A DNA stretch of 64,000 nt. Source: Anastatus disparis (Eukaryota; Arthropoda; Insecta; Hymenoptera; Eupelmidae). The notes under the pieces were generated by a model. That model worked only from the letters and a program-made list of their open reading frames with translations. It was not told the origin of the DNA and ran no database searches. The position numbers and the translations under genes are program-made. Below, piece after piece: positions 35,706-49,400 of this stretch; positions within the stretch are counted from its first letter, which is position 1; the number at the start of each line of letters is the position of its first letter. The stretch is taken from NCBI GenBank assembly GCA_017163975.1, contig JAFFSR010000220.1, forward strand, positions 18,556,001 to 18,620,000. The letters are read 5' to 3'.

Positions 35706-36772
35706 CAATTTAAACATTAAAACAACAATTTTTAAAGTTTGATAATTAACGAGCGTTTATGAATAACGAATTGGTAAAATGGAAATCTATCTTTCTTTCG
35801 TTGCCGAAAAATTATTTGGAAGGGATAATTAATATTCGTTATTTATTTGAAACAATTTTACCTCATATTTTTGCAGTTTTTCATAATGATTAGAAATATT
35901 ATGTATTCAATCATTTTTTTATTATTTTAACTTTATTTTTAAATATAAAGTAAATATCATATCATAATATTTTAATCGATTTATTTTTATATTTTCATTT
36001 ACTGGTGTGACAAATTTATTTTAAAACTTTTAATTCTCATACAAGAAAAAACTATAATAACTTCACTAATCTGAATTTTGGATTTTATAAGATTAAAATT
36101 TCCAAAATTGATATTCCATTAAGACTATATTTATAATTGAATTTCAAAAACATTAAAATTTTATCAGCAAAATATAATAATCCCGTCAATTTCTCTAATT
36201 CGGAATTAACTCGTAAAACTCACTTATGTTTTATTTATACGGCTTCGGGATCTTGGACTTATAAGGCTTACTTTGTAGCCACAAATGATTTTTTTGTTTT
36301 CTTCTTTATCCTCTTATTTCCTTTGTCTATCTTTTAATCGAAAAAAAAGGACTAAACCATTTAACGTAATACCTTAACATAATTATCTTTAAGTGATGAT
36401 CTAACATTTATAGATAAATTAATCGAGCTTTTTATTATTTATTAGTTTTCTTTATTTCTTAATATTTTAAAGAATTTTCGGAAATATAAACGTGTATATT
36501 CTTATATTAAAGTATGTTACAAGCTAAATTAACTTTGACAAAATAATAAATTTATATAATTAATAATTGATTTGCTTGAAGCTTGTTTACTAATTTCATT
36601 ATAATACAATGAAAAACGCTTTAAAGAGAAATTTCTATCAACAACAATTGAAAATAATATACAAGTTGTATATAATAATAACATCGTAAGACCATGTCAG
36701 ACGTCAATTCTGCTCCATGAAAATAAGTAAAAAGTAAATATTTCAATAATCCTCAATATAAATCTTATCTTA

Positions 36773-36897
36773 TCAAAAAGCAACAACTGTGTTATTCTCC
36801 TCTGGCCAGTATGTATATTTGTACTTCGATAAAAGAATAATAAGAATATACATAGCTAATAAAATGGCCAAGGTAATGGCTACACATCCGTTGCGAG
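36773..36897 (-). CDS. Candidate terminal exon: membrane segment plus short tail
   Basis: After a plausible acceptor (TTTTTACAATACCTTAG, ending at 36898) an open frame of 41 codons runs to TGA at 36775-36773. It encodes a hydrophobic span (CVAITLAILLAMYILIILL) followed by a positive then polar tail (SKYKYTYWPEENNTVVAF), the arrangement of a type I membrane protein C-terminus. Upstream, a second exon-like stretch (about 37000-36953) ends at a possible donor GTATCA in matching phase 1, implying a 54-base intron. Its residues (DFSTLLSRIQEF) are mixed. The overlapping longer open frame at 36792-37022 ignores these splice sites. Family not recognised. No further exons could be linked, so this is a proposal only. 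Confidence 0.3.
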
Positions 36898-39189
36898 CTA
36901 AGGTATTGTAAAAATTCGTATGATAATTTCAACAGCTTTACAAATGATACTAGATTTGAATTCTTGTATTCTTGATAAAAGCGTAGAAAAATCGGATGTA
37001 ACCTTGCCAATGCATTTTTCACGAATATATAAACAGAATAAATTCTTGTTGTTTCGTGATCATTATTTGTTTTTCAACAAGATAACTTGGTTTTATTTAG
37101 AATTTTCATTTTAAATATTGTCTTTTTACTTTTATTTTGGAATACGTAAAATAATTTGAATTTCAACAAAATGAAAAATATTATTATAATGATAATTAGC
37201 AAATTATGTATAGAGGATTGAAGTTTTTCGATTAAAATGTCTACCAAGTAAATCCACTGTTGGTGTAAATAAGATTAAGCTGTATAAATTCGAAAAAAAG
37301 CAGCTCAAAATCCAAAAATAACTTTAAACCCAAAATTTCAGAGCAGCACTTAATCCCACAAAATGTAGCACCTTCGTCACTCCTTTTACTAATCTCCTAC
37401 CTTCATCTACCCAACCAGCGTCCAAAAAGTAAATAAGAATAAAAAGAGAAAAAAAAAAATAAAAACAAGAAATTTCAAAATCCAAAAACAGCAACTCGTT
37501 CTTTTGACACACATATAACAAGGTCCAGCAGCATTTTAACTTTAGCTTGCGGGTAGTCGCACAGGACGACGACGATTCCTGTAGTACGCGCGCCCCATCA
37601 TTATAAATCACGCCGTAATTACACGAGCTCGCGCTGCAACAACAACAGCAGCATCCAACAGTTCTCTTTCTCTCGCTTTCAGTACCGCAGCATTTTGCTT
37701 ATATACATATGTATGTATATATTCATTGTGGGGATATACGTGTATGTGTTATGTGAGTGAGTACATTTATTTATGCGAGCGTGGTAAGTGTTGACTTTTA
37801 CAGCGCGCTCTCGGTGTTAAACAGTGGCGATGCGCGGCTCTTTCGCGGAAACCCTTGATTAGGGCAACAAAGTATGCTTGCGATGTGTCTGCTCGTGTTT
37901 TTTTTAAATCTTTTTCTTTTCTGGTTTGATACTTTGTTTGCTCTTCTTATTTATTTTTTTCGCGTTAAGTTGTCGTTAGAAATATTTTATGTATATGTAT
38001 TAGATTTCATTTGCGTGATATGGTCTGAACTATTTATTGAATGATATTATCAAAATGAAAAAAAAAATAATTATAAATAACGGAAAGGTATAGATTTTTC
38101 TCTCAATATTTTTATTGTTATTAATTGTAAGTTCGTTTCTAGAGGTTGCATAAAATTTAAATTAATTATTTTGCGAAAATCTTAATTAGGAGGCAGAAAG
38201 TGAAAATTTAGATTTCAATCGGCATATCAAGATTCTGAGTTTATTAAAAGAGAATTTTTAAACTTACCATATAATTAAGACTATTAAAATTTTTGTTAAA
38301 AGTCACAGAATTTTAATGTTATTTCAAATAGCAGTATCACTTTTAATCGGTTTAGCTGCATCAAAATATAGTTTATTTTATAATTTATATGAGCAAGAAT
38401 TCCTGTCCAAATCTCTATAGATTTTGTTTGTTTATATTGAAATATAATTACATCTTACGTTTATGTATTTTTTAAATAGTTTTAAAATGTAAACAGACTG
38501 CACAAGATACTTTGTGCAGATGTATATTGGAAAGTACCATAACTTTAAATAACGGACATGGACAATCATCTATTACACCTATAGTTTCATATCTGCAGAC
38601 CAAATTTCTATTTATTTGACTTAGGCTAATTTCATTTGTTCACAAAATATCGGCACTATAATTTTTAAAATCTCAATTTACATTTATTGTGACTGTGATT
38701 GACTTGGATCGTATCGAGCAACTTTCCCTGAATTAATAACCTCTTTGTGCGATTCACGTACAAAGTAATACCTATTTAATCTAGAGAACCGGCAAATGAT
38801 AAAGAGCTGTTGGCTCAGGGTACAATAATTGATATCATTAATCAAAAGCCCAGTACTTTGCTGTTTGCAAAACAGATTTTCCTTTTAATAAATCAAGACG
38901 GCCCGTAACTTAGTACCACGGGGCATCTTACCTTTATATCTATTAATTCTATTCTAAAATCGTCCTCTTTATCCTTTAGTTATTAAAGGTATTCAAATCT
39001 TGGTATTGATCGTTTTGGCCAATGCTATTGCATCCCTATATACACTGTGTGTGCATACTGTTATTATTATCATTGCTAGTTTGGTAAGAGCCAACGCCTC
39101 TTATACGCCAGGTCAGAAGCTCGTAACCGGCTTACTACGCTTTGGTATGTATATATAACCTAAGCTATACCCATGACATAACCAAAGCG

Positions 39190-39250
39190 TTGCTGCTGCT
39201 GCTGCTTCTGCTGCTACTGTTGTTGCTGTTGCTCTGCTACTGTTGTTGAC
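39190..39250. repeat. CTG/TTG trinucleotide tract
   Basis: GTTGCTGCTGCTGCTGCTTC runs on to TGTTGTTGCTGTTGCTCTGC. It reads as Ala or Gln/Leu runs in different frames, but no flanking exon signals support a coding role. Confidence 0.85.
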
Positions 39251-41794
39251 GATGTGTATATATGTATCGCTGGAGAATATTACGGCCAATATAACCTCTG
39301 CGCTAGCTTTCTCTCTGTGCGCTACGGTGATATTGTCTCTTGGAAGCAAAAATTTATACGCGCGAGCCTTCAGGGAGAATATGGGAGAGAAATTCGTTTA
39401 TGAGTTTGCAGGCAACACCGGTAGCGTTTGCAATTTGCTCGAAGCTTGTCGATGTATTTAAGGGAAAAGTCTCTTATATATAGTTTTTTTTTCAAATTGG
39501 ATATTTTTTTTATTAAATATTTTTAGTTTATGATGCTATAAAACAATGGTTTTGATATTTAAATTGTCCATCAAACACTGTACTATCTCCATTAGAAATC
39601 CAATGGCATTTTGAAAAGAGCTTTTTAGTCAAAAATTGTATAAGAATCGGATTTATATCTTTAGTATTGTAATGCTATAAAACGTTTTTCATTAATTTTT
39701 TATCAGTTAAAAAACTTTTATTTTCATTTTAACGATTAATAAATGTTTAGTAGATGTATTATAAAATGTGTAAAATGTATTTACAGTTAAATATTATGAT
39801 CTTTTCTCGAAATATAATTCAAAGCGGTATGTATGCTAAATCTTCATAAAATCTTTATACGTATATACTTCTGAAATAAATGGAAAATATCCAAAGGCCT
39901 CTATTTGAATACTTCTCATAAAATGAATTTACGTCACTGCGTATTGATACTTTTATGAAGAAAAATGATCGTGAAATAGTAAAATCTTATGTTTGGGATG
40001 CGTATATAAAACTTTTTTTTTTTTTTTTTTTTCAAAAAATATAGAGAGGAAGAAAGTCTGCAGGGAAATAAACGTAGTGGAGTTAACTTCTTATGTAGGT
40101 TTTGATGGACATAGCGAAATATAAGGTATTATATATAGAGATCTAAAGTTATAGGTCGAACTCGACATCAAACCAAGTCTATTAAGGGTACCAGGTGATC
40201 AGTTGTACTTTGCTCACTTTCCTCCTCGACCTTCGTTACTGAAGTATTGGTAAACTTTGCCAGTTTCCGAAATTTCTTGCGGTCAAAAGTCAAGACACTA
40301 TGCGCTACGGTTGCGGTACGGTGATAGCTTGGCGCTTAATCGCAAAGCAATTTGCTGTCTCATTTACAAAGTCAAAATAAACGGTTATTACTGAACGTTT
40401 GGTTAATGTTTTACTATTTGTTTAACTCGCAAATAGCTTTTTTTATGGTTATTTTGCACATTAAAATTGCATTTGCATCTGAAAATCAACAGTTCAAGCT
40501 TTTAACCATTTTTTATAGCATATTCAGAGTAATATTTATTTTTTTTCAACTTTTTTTATTTATAATTTTAGCTATTATACTTGGTACTATTTTATGTAAT
40601 ACTATAAAATTGTTATGATTCATTGGTATTGTTAATTAATAAAAATTATTCTGAGTAATGTGTATTTATTTAATATCAATACTAAAAATAACTAGGTCAT
40701 AAATTGTCACGATTGTCTTTACAATTATTTATTCTTAAAATAAAAGAAAATTTATCAAATGATATATATTAATGTAAGACAATCATAAAATCATCGAATT
40801 AAGACCGAATCAGAATAAAAGTTCCAAAGTTTGATTTCATTTAAATATTACTATTACAGAAAATTCACCGAAGACAATTTTTTTTTTGTACAAATACGAA
40901 CATTTCCCAAGACGGGAGAATTTGAAATTAAAGAAGAAAACTTTTTTCAAACCTTCTTTCTGCTCGTTCTTAATTTCAACTTCATTTCCGCTTTAGAAAT
41001 GAAGATGATTCAAAAAATAAACCGGAAATTAAAAATGACTTGACCTTAATTAAATTGAAAAAACCTCATTGATGACAGAACGATTATGTAAAAAGTAGCT
41101 TGTAGCAAACCATTGATATCATTTCATACATTTCTTACAATATTATTTTCATTTTCACTTTAAAAAATTTTCATCTCAATAACTATGCAGACATTGCGTA
41201 ATTTAAAAAATTATTCGATTTTCTTATACGTTTTTTTGCAACTTTCATATAAAATTACATATTTATAATATATAAGCTTTCCTAAGGTGCAAAGAGGAAT
41301 TAATATTTTTCCTTACAGTCTAAAATAATAATCTCAACTAATCTTTACGATCAGCGTTTATGTTATAACTAAAATTTCTCTTACCTCATCTTTAAATAAT
41401 TTAAATTCCATCGATATAATACCCACACGCGTCGTTGTTAAGTAATTCAACGAATAAAAAGAGTAAAAAAAAAGGCAAGAAAAATTAACCATTCCATACG
41501 ATGTGCGGGTGCTCGAATCGTCTTTATACCATATACTCAGTACCGCGTCAGTTGAAATTCTCTTCACGCCAAGGCATCCTTCATAAATCGCGTTTGTACC
41601 GCGTAAATAAATAAAGGCAGCATAATAGCATACGTCGAAACTTTTCTACTGCATTGTATGTACGTATAGCGAGCTGCAATACCACCTCCTCCCATCATTA
41701 ATAACGTGGATGGATTCTCTTATAGGTAAGACGGGATCAGCAATCTTACTATTAACTCTCTTGTATTGCGTCCCTTTGCTGCTGCCTCTCTTCT

Positions 41795-42145
41795 TATTCT
41801 TCTTCTTTCTCTTCTTCTTCTTCTTGTTCTGCATTCTACGCATTTGCTATAGCTCGCAGTATAAAGTAAACACATTTTGTATGCTGAAAGTTTTCATTGC
41901 TGGGAGGTTTAAGATCATTGTTATTATTATTATAGTTTTTTACACTTTTGTTGTTGCTGTTGTTGTTATTATTGTTGCTTTTCTTATTATTGCAAATTTC
42001 TTTAGTTTTGTTATTGTTCTTATTGTTAACTTTATTGTACCATCTATTATTGTTATTGTTGCTGTTATTGTTTTTTATATTGTGTTTATTAGTACCACTG
42101 TCATTATATTGTATTATCACCGTCATTGTTATTTTTTCTTATCGT
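41795..42145. repeat. TTC then TTA/TTG trinucleotide tracts
   Basis: A TTC-rich run (41795-41830) is followed by about 230 bases of degenerate TTG/TTA/ATT repeats. They create long hydrophobic or Asn-rich open frames on both strands, which I regard as artefacts of the repeat. Confidence 0.85.
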
Positions 42146-42934
42146 TTTTTTATTGATTTAAAAATAAATTTTTCTTGAAAATAAATTGAACAACGTGGTT
42201 CAAGAAAATAAAAGCTAAGAATTGCTCGAGTATAAAGGCGAGAAATAGAAATTATGTTAATGCTTCTATTATTAGTATAAACTCTATGCGGAAGTGATGT
42301 TAATAATTGATAAATACAGTCTATGGCTGACCGAGTTATTATTTTTATTGAACGAGAATAAACTTCATATTTAGAGAAACGCTGAGATTTTTTACAGGTG
42401 TTTAATAATAGCTGCAATTTTCTTATAGAAGTCTATAGCGTCTGTGCTTGTGTACTAGTAATTAAAGATGGATTGTTTCATTTTAATTAAATTTAGATTC
42501 TTACTGCGTTCTACGCTGGTATTATTATACACTGGTTTATATGTAAAAGGGACATATTTATATGTTGATGTGAATAATAAATACATTAAAAAATTATTCG
42601 CATTATTTATATTCAACCTCAAACATTATGCATATGTGTTATAGTAACACAAGATATTTACAAAAGAAGACGCAAATACTATTCAACAAAACATTTCTTT
42701 TTCCATTTTAAAATTATTTTATATGTAAAACTATCAATTTAATTATGATAATTTTTTTAATAATATTAATTTTGTAAAATTTAATCTGAAATTTTTTCAT
42801 CACATTTGATAATATATTTCAACAATCCATTAAGAAACAAAGATTTAATTAACAATTAAATCTGTGATAATTGAAAAGCATTTTTAATCATCCAAAGCAA
42901 CTCAATATTTTTAATTAACTTTGTATGTATAAAC

Positions 42935-42936
<2 letters not shown>

Positions 42937-42969
<33 letters not shown>
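42937..42969. repeat. TA dinucleotide microsatellite
   Basis: About 30 bases of TA repeat after ATGT. Overlapping minus-strand frames with Ile-Tyr runs are artefacts. Confidence 0.9.
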
Positions 42970-42971
<2 letters not shown>

Positions 42972-44179
42972 GCAATGGAGATTGGTTCGGCATTGATCTT
43001 TGATAATACAATGGGTTTTGAGCGAAGGTCATGGGCGTATATACTGTGTAAACCATTGATGCACGGAAATTCGTCTCGCCGCAGGCCTTTCGTTTCTCTA
43101 TAGCCACTGCATACTCTATGTACCAGCATCAAACCAATGAAATATCTTGCTAGTAGCAAAATATTACACATACGCTATCATAATAATTACAAATATTAGT
43201 ATCATAATAAATACAAATATTAATAATAATAATGAACTTTATGTGTCGGTATGGAATAATAATTTGTTTTGTTTTCTGTTATAGCTTGTGTTTAACTTTA
43301 CGTATAAAAAATCGAAGCGGACTTGCAATATATTTTTTATGTGATTATAGTTTTGGCTTTGTTTTTATCTTCGATAAATTATGTTTGACATTTTGTTTTT
43401 TTTTTAAAACAAAGATACTTATGTTAAGTAGTTGTATAATTTGTTTTAATATCAAAGTCAAACATAGAAATTATTTCTTAATTTATTATTAATACGAACA
43501 TAATGAAAAAAAAGCTCGTGTGATGGAAAATTAAATGAGCTTCTATGTTAAAACATAATTAACTTAGGTAAATTTTAACTAAAAAGCCAATTTGATTTTC
43601 TACTCCATTTCTACTTTACTTTACTTCTTGTTAAAAATATAAACGTTTAGTTTTTTTCTGTTTTTTCTTCCCTTCAATTAAAATTGTACTTACTTTTAGC
43701 AAATATTACGGAATTCATAATATTTCCACATACTTATTTTCCCATTTTATTGTTAATTACTAAAAAAAACCTTAAAATTTTTCTTTCATTGATAATTAAA
43801 ATTATCAAGTTATCCAGGTCCAGCTGGAATTGACGTTTTAAAGATATATCATCTACAAAGTACTATATATACTCCACATACCGAGACTAAACTGCATACA
43901 TAGAATCGTGAAAGAGGGGGGTCTATACACGCCAATTCTCCCAGACGATGTTGGGAGGATGGAGCGGGAGGGAGGCTATTGCTAACGGAATGTATAGATG
44001 TATATAAATCAAGTGCCTTGGCGCGACCCGAGCACCAACGTTGATAGAAGCAATAAAGAGTACTTGTATGTGTATACGTGTACACGTATGTACGTATGTA
44101 CATGTATATATCTTGAAGCTGACCTGGCAATTCTCCCCTTTAGCTTGCAAGGTGCAGCAGAAGCAGCAGCAGCCAAGAG

Positions 44180-44232
44180 TCAAAGAGAGAGAGAGAGAGA
44201 GAGAAAGAAAGAGAAAATGAGAGAGAGAGAAA
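44180..44232. repeat. GA microsatellite
   Basis: Runs of GA interrupted by AAAGAAAGAGAAAATG, directly after a short CAG run. Confidence 0.9.
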
Positions 44233-45198
44233 TTCTCCTGAGACTTATATTACGAGTGGCAAGGGGGGAAGGAAAAGGTCAGCCGTGGTAAGTGTTCCTG
44301 GTGTGTTACAACGCCTTACGGAATTCGTATATATATATACACGGGAGATGGTATAGTAGAAAGTCTGAGTGAAATTGATGACGGTCTTATTTTCTTTTTT
44401 TTTTCTTTACTCCTTTTTTTTTTATCCGCAGACCCATTTTAGTTGATACTTGATTTTTATTTGAAGTTTATTGTGATGTTTTCGGAATGTTAAGAGATAA
44501 TTCACGTGGAAAATAATTTATCATGCGAATAAGATGCGGAGAGATAACTGATACTATAAAGTAGTTATAACTACTTGAAAACGTTATTCCTTTATTTTTT
44601 CAATAAAAAATATTAAATTATCAAATAAACTGTTTCATTTTTAGTTATAAGTAGATGAAATATTGATATTAATATAAAGGTCACGATATCAGAGCAAACT
44701 CTGCGAATTCAATGCTTACGTACGGTGATAAATTAAATAAATTAATACTTATGATATGCTTAATGAAAAAATAATTATTATTAATTTATATAAAGCAAGA
44801 TGCAATTTGCAATAAATAAGTATAAATTAGCTATTAAAATTTAATGTAGATTAAAACTGCATACGACACAGCATTTCAAAATTTAAAATAGTTCAATTTC
44901 AGAACGTATTTCATGTTTTTTTTTTCTTTCATTCTTTACATCTTGTATACTATAAAAAATTCCTATCTTTACTAAATTCTTAAAGTCTTTAACTCATTTG
45001 AATTGGCCGATAAATAATTCACGTATTGAATTACTATACTAAACTGAAGGATACGCGTTATGTTATGCTTTTGTATATATATACATAATATAATGGCCGA
45101 GTATATTTATGGATTGTGGTTATTGATTTTCTATATCTGCTAGAATATTGGAATTTGTTGCGAGTTTATAGGAAATAATTACGCACAAGGGGTATAAA

Positions 45199-45304
45199 GG
45201 GGGGGGGGGAGGGTGAGAAGAGAATGGTTATATTAAGTGTCACCTGCTCTGCCGAGAATTGACTACGATGCGATTTTCATGTATAGCTTTCCGCCCCCCC
45301 CCCC
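45199..45304. repeat. G11 and C11 runs 84 bases apart
   Basis: An 11-base G run (45199-45209) and an 11-base C run (45294-45304) stand alone in AT-rich sequence. They could pair as inverted ends, but the flanks do not match convincingly. Confidence 0.8.
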
Positions 45305-45595
45305 TCTTCGCTTTTGCCAATATTATATTATTGAATAAATATTTTATTCGATAGTTTAATTAACGTTTCCGCTACTGCCTAAATTAATTCTGACGTGTAT
45401 TTTAATTAAATTCTTTTTTCATTTCCATTCACCGGTGAAATATAGGAAAGTGTTTCGATAACAAATTTTTCGATAAATTAATAAATAAGTTTGTATTATA
45501 GAAACAATTAACAAATATGTTGTTCTTTGAAAATAAATTTAAAGATTCTTTTATAAAAAGAAAAAAAACTAAATTTATGACTCATTAATTTTTAT

Positions 45596-46493
45596 TTTTA
45601 TAGCACTGCGGGACCTAAATCCGCACTTAGGTAACACTTTTCTGTTACCTAGGTGGCACTTTTTTACACGGTACAATAATGAATTTACTTAGGTAACCTA
45701 CGTATATAATAAGAAATAATTTTATATGTAAATTATTTTTTAAAGTATTTCCATAAATAACAATAAGCTGTAGTATATTGAAACTCTTTTACATTAACAT
45801 TCTTCAAATTAAATAACAATTATAAGCAAGTAAGATACGAGTAAAACGAAAATTGATAGTAGCGTAACATGTAAAGCGAAGAGGTATAGTCATTTCAGCG
45901 TTGTATTATAAAATGCTACGGGGAACCCCCTATTACTACACACGATTGCTATTGCTATACTAAATATGTTACCTCCTCACCGCTCCTACGACGCTAATTC
46001 ATAAGTGAAACGAAATTTCAATTTATGACTTCATAGAAGATGATTTCAACAAACAATTTCACATAATATCAATAATATTGATAAAAATTAATTATTATTA
46101 CACATTTTGAGTATATTTTTGAAATTATATTTTTTTTCTTTTTCGATCTATTATTCATGGAGTGTTTAGTTTTAGTTTATTTATAGTTTTTTTTTTCTTT
46201 TTTTCGATTTATCATTCACAGGATGCGTAGTGTTTGATTTTTTATAATTTTCGCTTTTATTTTTTGAATTATAATTCGTGGAGTGCATAGTTTTTGTTTA
46301 TTACTGATTTTGAAGAGTACAGATTTAATTTGGCGGATTTATGCCCCACGTGCTACAAAATAGTATACGATACTCGTGACCTTAGTGGAACTTTATTACA
46401 CGGCACTACGTTATCGCCCTCGCTACGCTCGGGCGATAACTCCGGCCGTGTAATAAAGTGCCACTTAGGTCACTTGTATCGTAATGTACTATT
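45596..46493. mobile_element. Non-autonomous element with terminal hairpin, member C
   Basis: Collinear with member A: left end TTTTATAGCACTGCGGGACC, three tandem T-rich units near 46147-46290 (core ATTCGTGGAGTGCATAG), and a right-end palindrome (46358-46493) centred on CCCTCGCTACGCTCGGGC with arms TTTATTACACGGC and GCCGTGTAATAAA. Compared with A, several dispersed TTAAAT motifs read TTAGGT here. No coding frame is visible. Confidence 0.65.
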
Positions 46494-49400
46494 AAAATGT
46501 ACTTTTATACAAAACTTCACTTCCATGGCGATAATATGCAACAAATATGTAATTCACAACTTCAGTTAAATCGTTTCTCGCTTCTTTTTTTATTCTTTTT
46601 AACAAATCTCAGTCTTCAAAATAACCTTCGCCGGCCGATAAAATTAAGAGAACCACAGAGAGACGTTTTCATTTCCTTTGGCCGAGCAGTTTATGAAGCG
46701 ATAAAAGCAAGAAATTCTCGTCAATACTACAAACCGGCCGGCTGGTGCTGCTTTCAAAATCGACCGAATGCAATCCATAAAAATACTAAAAAAGAAAGAA
46801 AAGACGTTGGTAGTGTATTTTAGTGTAACCCAAAGAAGAATTTTTCTCTCTCTCAATTTCCCAAAGGCGCATAAAATCCATCGAAATAAGTCATTACACA
46901 TCCTCCGTAATTGGCAATTTTCCGGAAATTTCATTCGGTAAAGGATGTGTCAGTTACTCAGGTTGCTTTTGATGTGCTTATATACACATACACACATATA
47001 GACACATACAGAAATATTGTATAGAAGCTTTAAGAGAGAGAGAAGTAGAAGATCAAGAGAAGCTCATGCTGTGAAACAGTGAGGACTTCGTGATATTCCC
47101 TACCGGGCATGAAGCCATCGTGCAGTTCTCTCGTCTTGTGTATATCAATTAACCAGTGGCTTGAAATCCTAATCGAGCTCAAGGATCTTAAATTAAGGCA
47201 TAATCCTTTATCTTTCTCTTACTCTCTCTCTCTCTTTCTTCTTGATTATACAAGAAATTTTGCAGCTGTACTTAACTATATAGATAATATAGTTTCCTTG
47301 CTAAAGTTTACTTTCGCTGTGTTCTCTCCGTTGAGATATTTGCCGAAGATGCAACGTGGCTGGCCTACATAATGGGAGGCTGCCCGCCTTTAAGGCAAAG
47401 AAGATACTACGTCACTCGAGCTCGCTGCTATTGCAAAGAATATCATGAGTTGCGAACTTTATTTACGATATTTACGTAGAAAAGAAAAGATATAAGATTC
47501 TTGGGTATGATATTAAAACACTAATCACCGATCAGCTCATAAATTTTAACTTTAAGCATGGGGTACGGGACACCAACGTTTATAATAGGCTGCCGGGAGC
47601 ACTTATTTGTTTCTTTTTTTTTTCTTACTTTTAGAATTATTTATAGTGGGAGGTTGCTTGGGCGTATGAAAAGTATGCAGTAAAAATAAAAACCCTTTTG
47701 TACTTGGAAAAAAGTTAATAATATATTTGTTGATAATAGCGATAACATTTTTTTTTTTAATTTTTCATAAATAGTTTCAGGTATATTTTTCATATTTTTA
47801 AACGACAAATATATAAAACTTAATGTTGGTATATAAAACTAATATAACAAATACTTGATTCTATTATGAATATTTTATTTTAAATACAATAAATTATGTA
47901 GCTAGATATGTATTTTATTCTATATTTATAGTACAAAAAAAGAAATTGCATTTAATGCAATATAAATATCAATAAAACTGAGGCAACATTCATAAATGCA
48001 TTAGACGATATCACAGTCAATAATTTGAACAGTAGTAATGTTCTAAAGTCAATACAAATTAAAAGTGAAATCAAGAAATTTTTTTGTAAAAGCTATCGAT
48101 AATGTCTTAAAATATCACATTCAGTAATATCACAGTCAAATAAAATCTAGAAATCAACGATAGTTGTACCATATATATACACTTGTATTAATAATATTTT
48201 TAAAATACTGAATATAATGAACCACAACTTTCATGATATTGGATATTCGGGTGTATGATCAATAATTAAACAGTGATTTTCACGGAGGATGGAAAGGATG
48301 TAAAAGTGGGTAGATGGAGTGAAGGTTGAATTTCTTAATATGATAGTAAAGTAAAGTATCGGGTACAACGGGTATGTTTTAGGATTGGTTATTGTTCATT
48401 TTTGGATTCAAGTCAAAAGTGCTCCCATATTAGATGCTTTAAGACACTTCACTTTAAATGTTTCCATCTTGTTTTGTAAAATTATCAAAAGATTTTAAAT
48501 TATAAATATATACAAGTTGTCTTAATTAAACATACATAAATAAAAATTGTACATCTAATAGATTTTAAATTTACTTTAAATTTACTATTCTAATCCAAAA
48601 CTTTTCATGATACGCTATTAAAGTATACTTAAATCCAAGAAGTTAATTTCAATTTTTCATCAGTGGAATTAGTAGATATCGAAAGTACAAATTTATCGAT
48701 GAACGACGTGTGGAACGTAGATAATGCATAAATTTTATCACCTAACGAGTGATAAGTGGAAGTTACGTTCGAGTTTGAGGAAATTCTATGTGGCCATAAA
48801 GAAAGATTCATTACGACGATCGTTTCATTATCGAGAAGATGATTAAAACATCGGAAGAGGGGGATTGAGATTGGGTTTGCAGCATCCTTTAAGTAATTTT
48901 ACGATGCTACTAGTCGTTAAGATCTTTAATATGTTATTGATTAATTTTTCTTACGTAAGTAAATTGTAATTTTTCAATTTATAATCATATTTGAACATTG
49001 AAATTTAGAATATGCTTTCTACATGAGCTTCATATTTATTAAATGTTTTTATGCTTATTTTATATTACTTTAATATGAAATATCACAATCTCTTACAATT
49101 TTCCTGCGTCTTTTTCAAAACAAAAATTATTAATTTATAGAGATTCCATTCTAATATATTTCGAACCAAAACAAATTTTAGATCAAACACATCGGTATAA
49201 TTAGTACTTTTACTTTTCAATGTCAACAAACTTTTACTTTTCAAAATCAATTCAACTTTTAGTTTTTGAAAAATAGCTAGCATGAAAGTTATTAAATTGT
49301 TAGAGAAAGGACTGAATGGTAAATAATTCAATAAGCTTAAAAACGAGTAAGGTTACTCTTAAATTATTTCTAATCTAATATAATGCAAATTCACAAAAAA

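Larger units (their letters stand above)
33121..35935. repeat. Dispersed, rearranged copy of the same unit
   Basis: Homology to copy 2 begins near 33121 and runs through exon 2 and intron to about 35454. A gap matching 1.6 kb of copy 2 (exon 1, promoter) is replaced by about 55 bases of unrelated sequence (35455-35511). Homology then resumes to about 35935. Inside the resumed part a small hairpin element (35616-35705) and a displaced 65-base segment (about 35791-35856) are inserted. Confidence 0.75.
37115..45595. other. Long non-coding stretch
   Basis: A possible untranslated exon lies at 37683-37783, between CTCGCTTTCAG and GTAAGTG, but it has in-frame stops in the frame I checked. The rest is AT-rich with the microsatellites listed separately. 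No coding exon that I can support. Confidence 0.45.

Noticed and set aside
41710..42156. 148-codon plus-strand gene and an Asn-rich gene on the other strand
   Set aside because: Both arise from TTC/TTG/TTA trinucleotide repeats and have no other support.
46497..46823. 108-codon plus-strand frame with more balanced composition
   Set aside because: No recognised residues, starts within the edge of element C, and an overlapping minus-strand frame is equally long.
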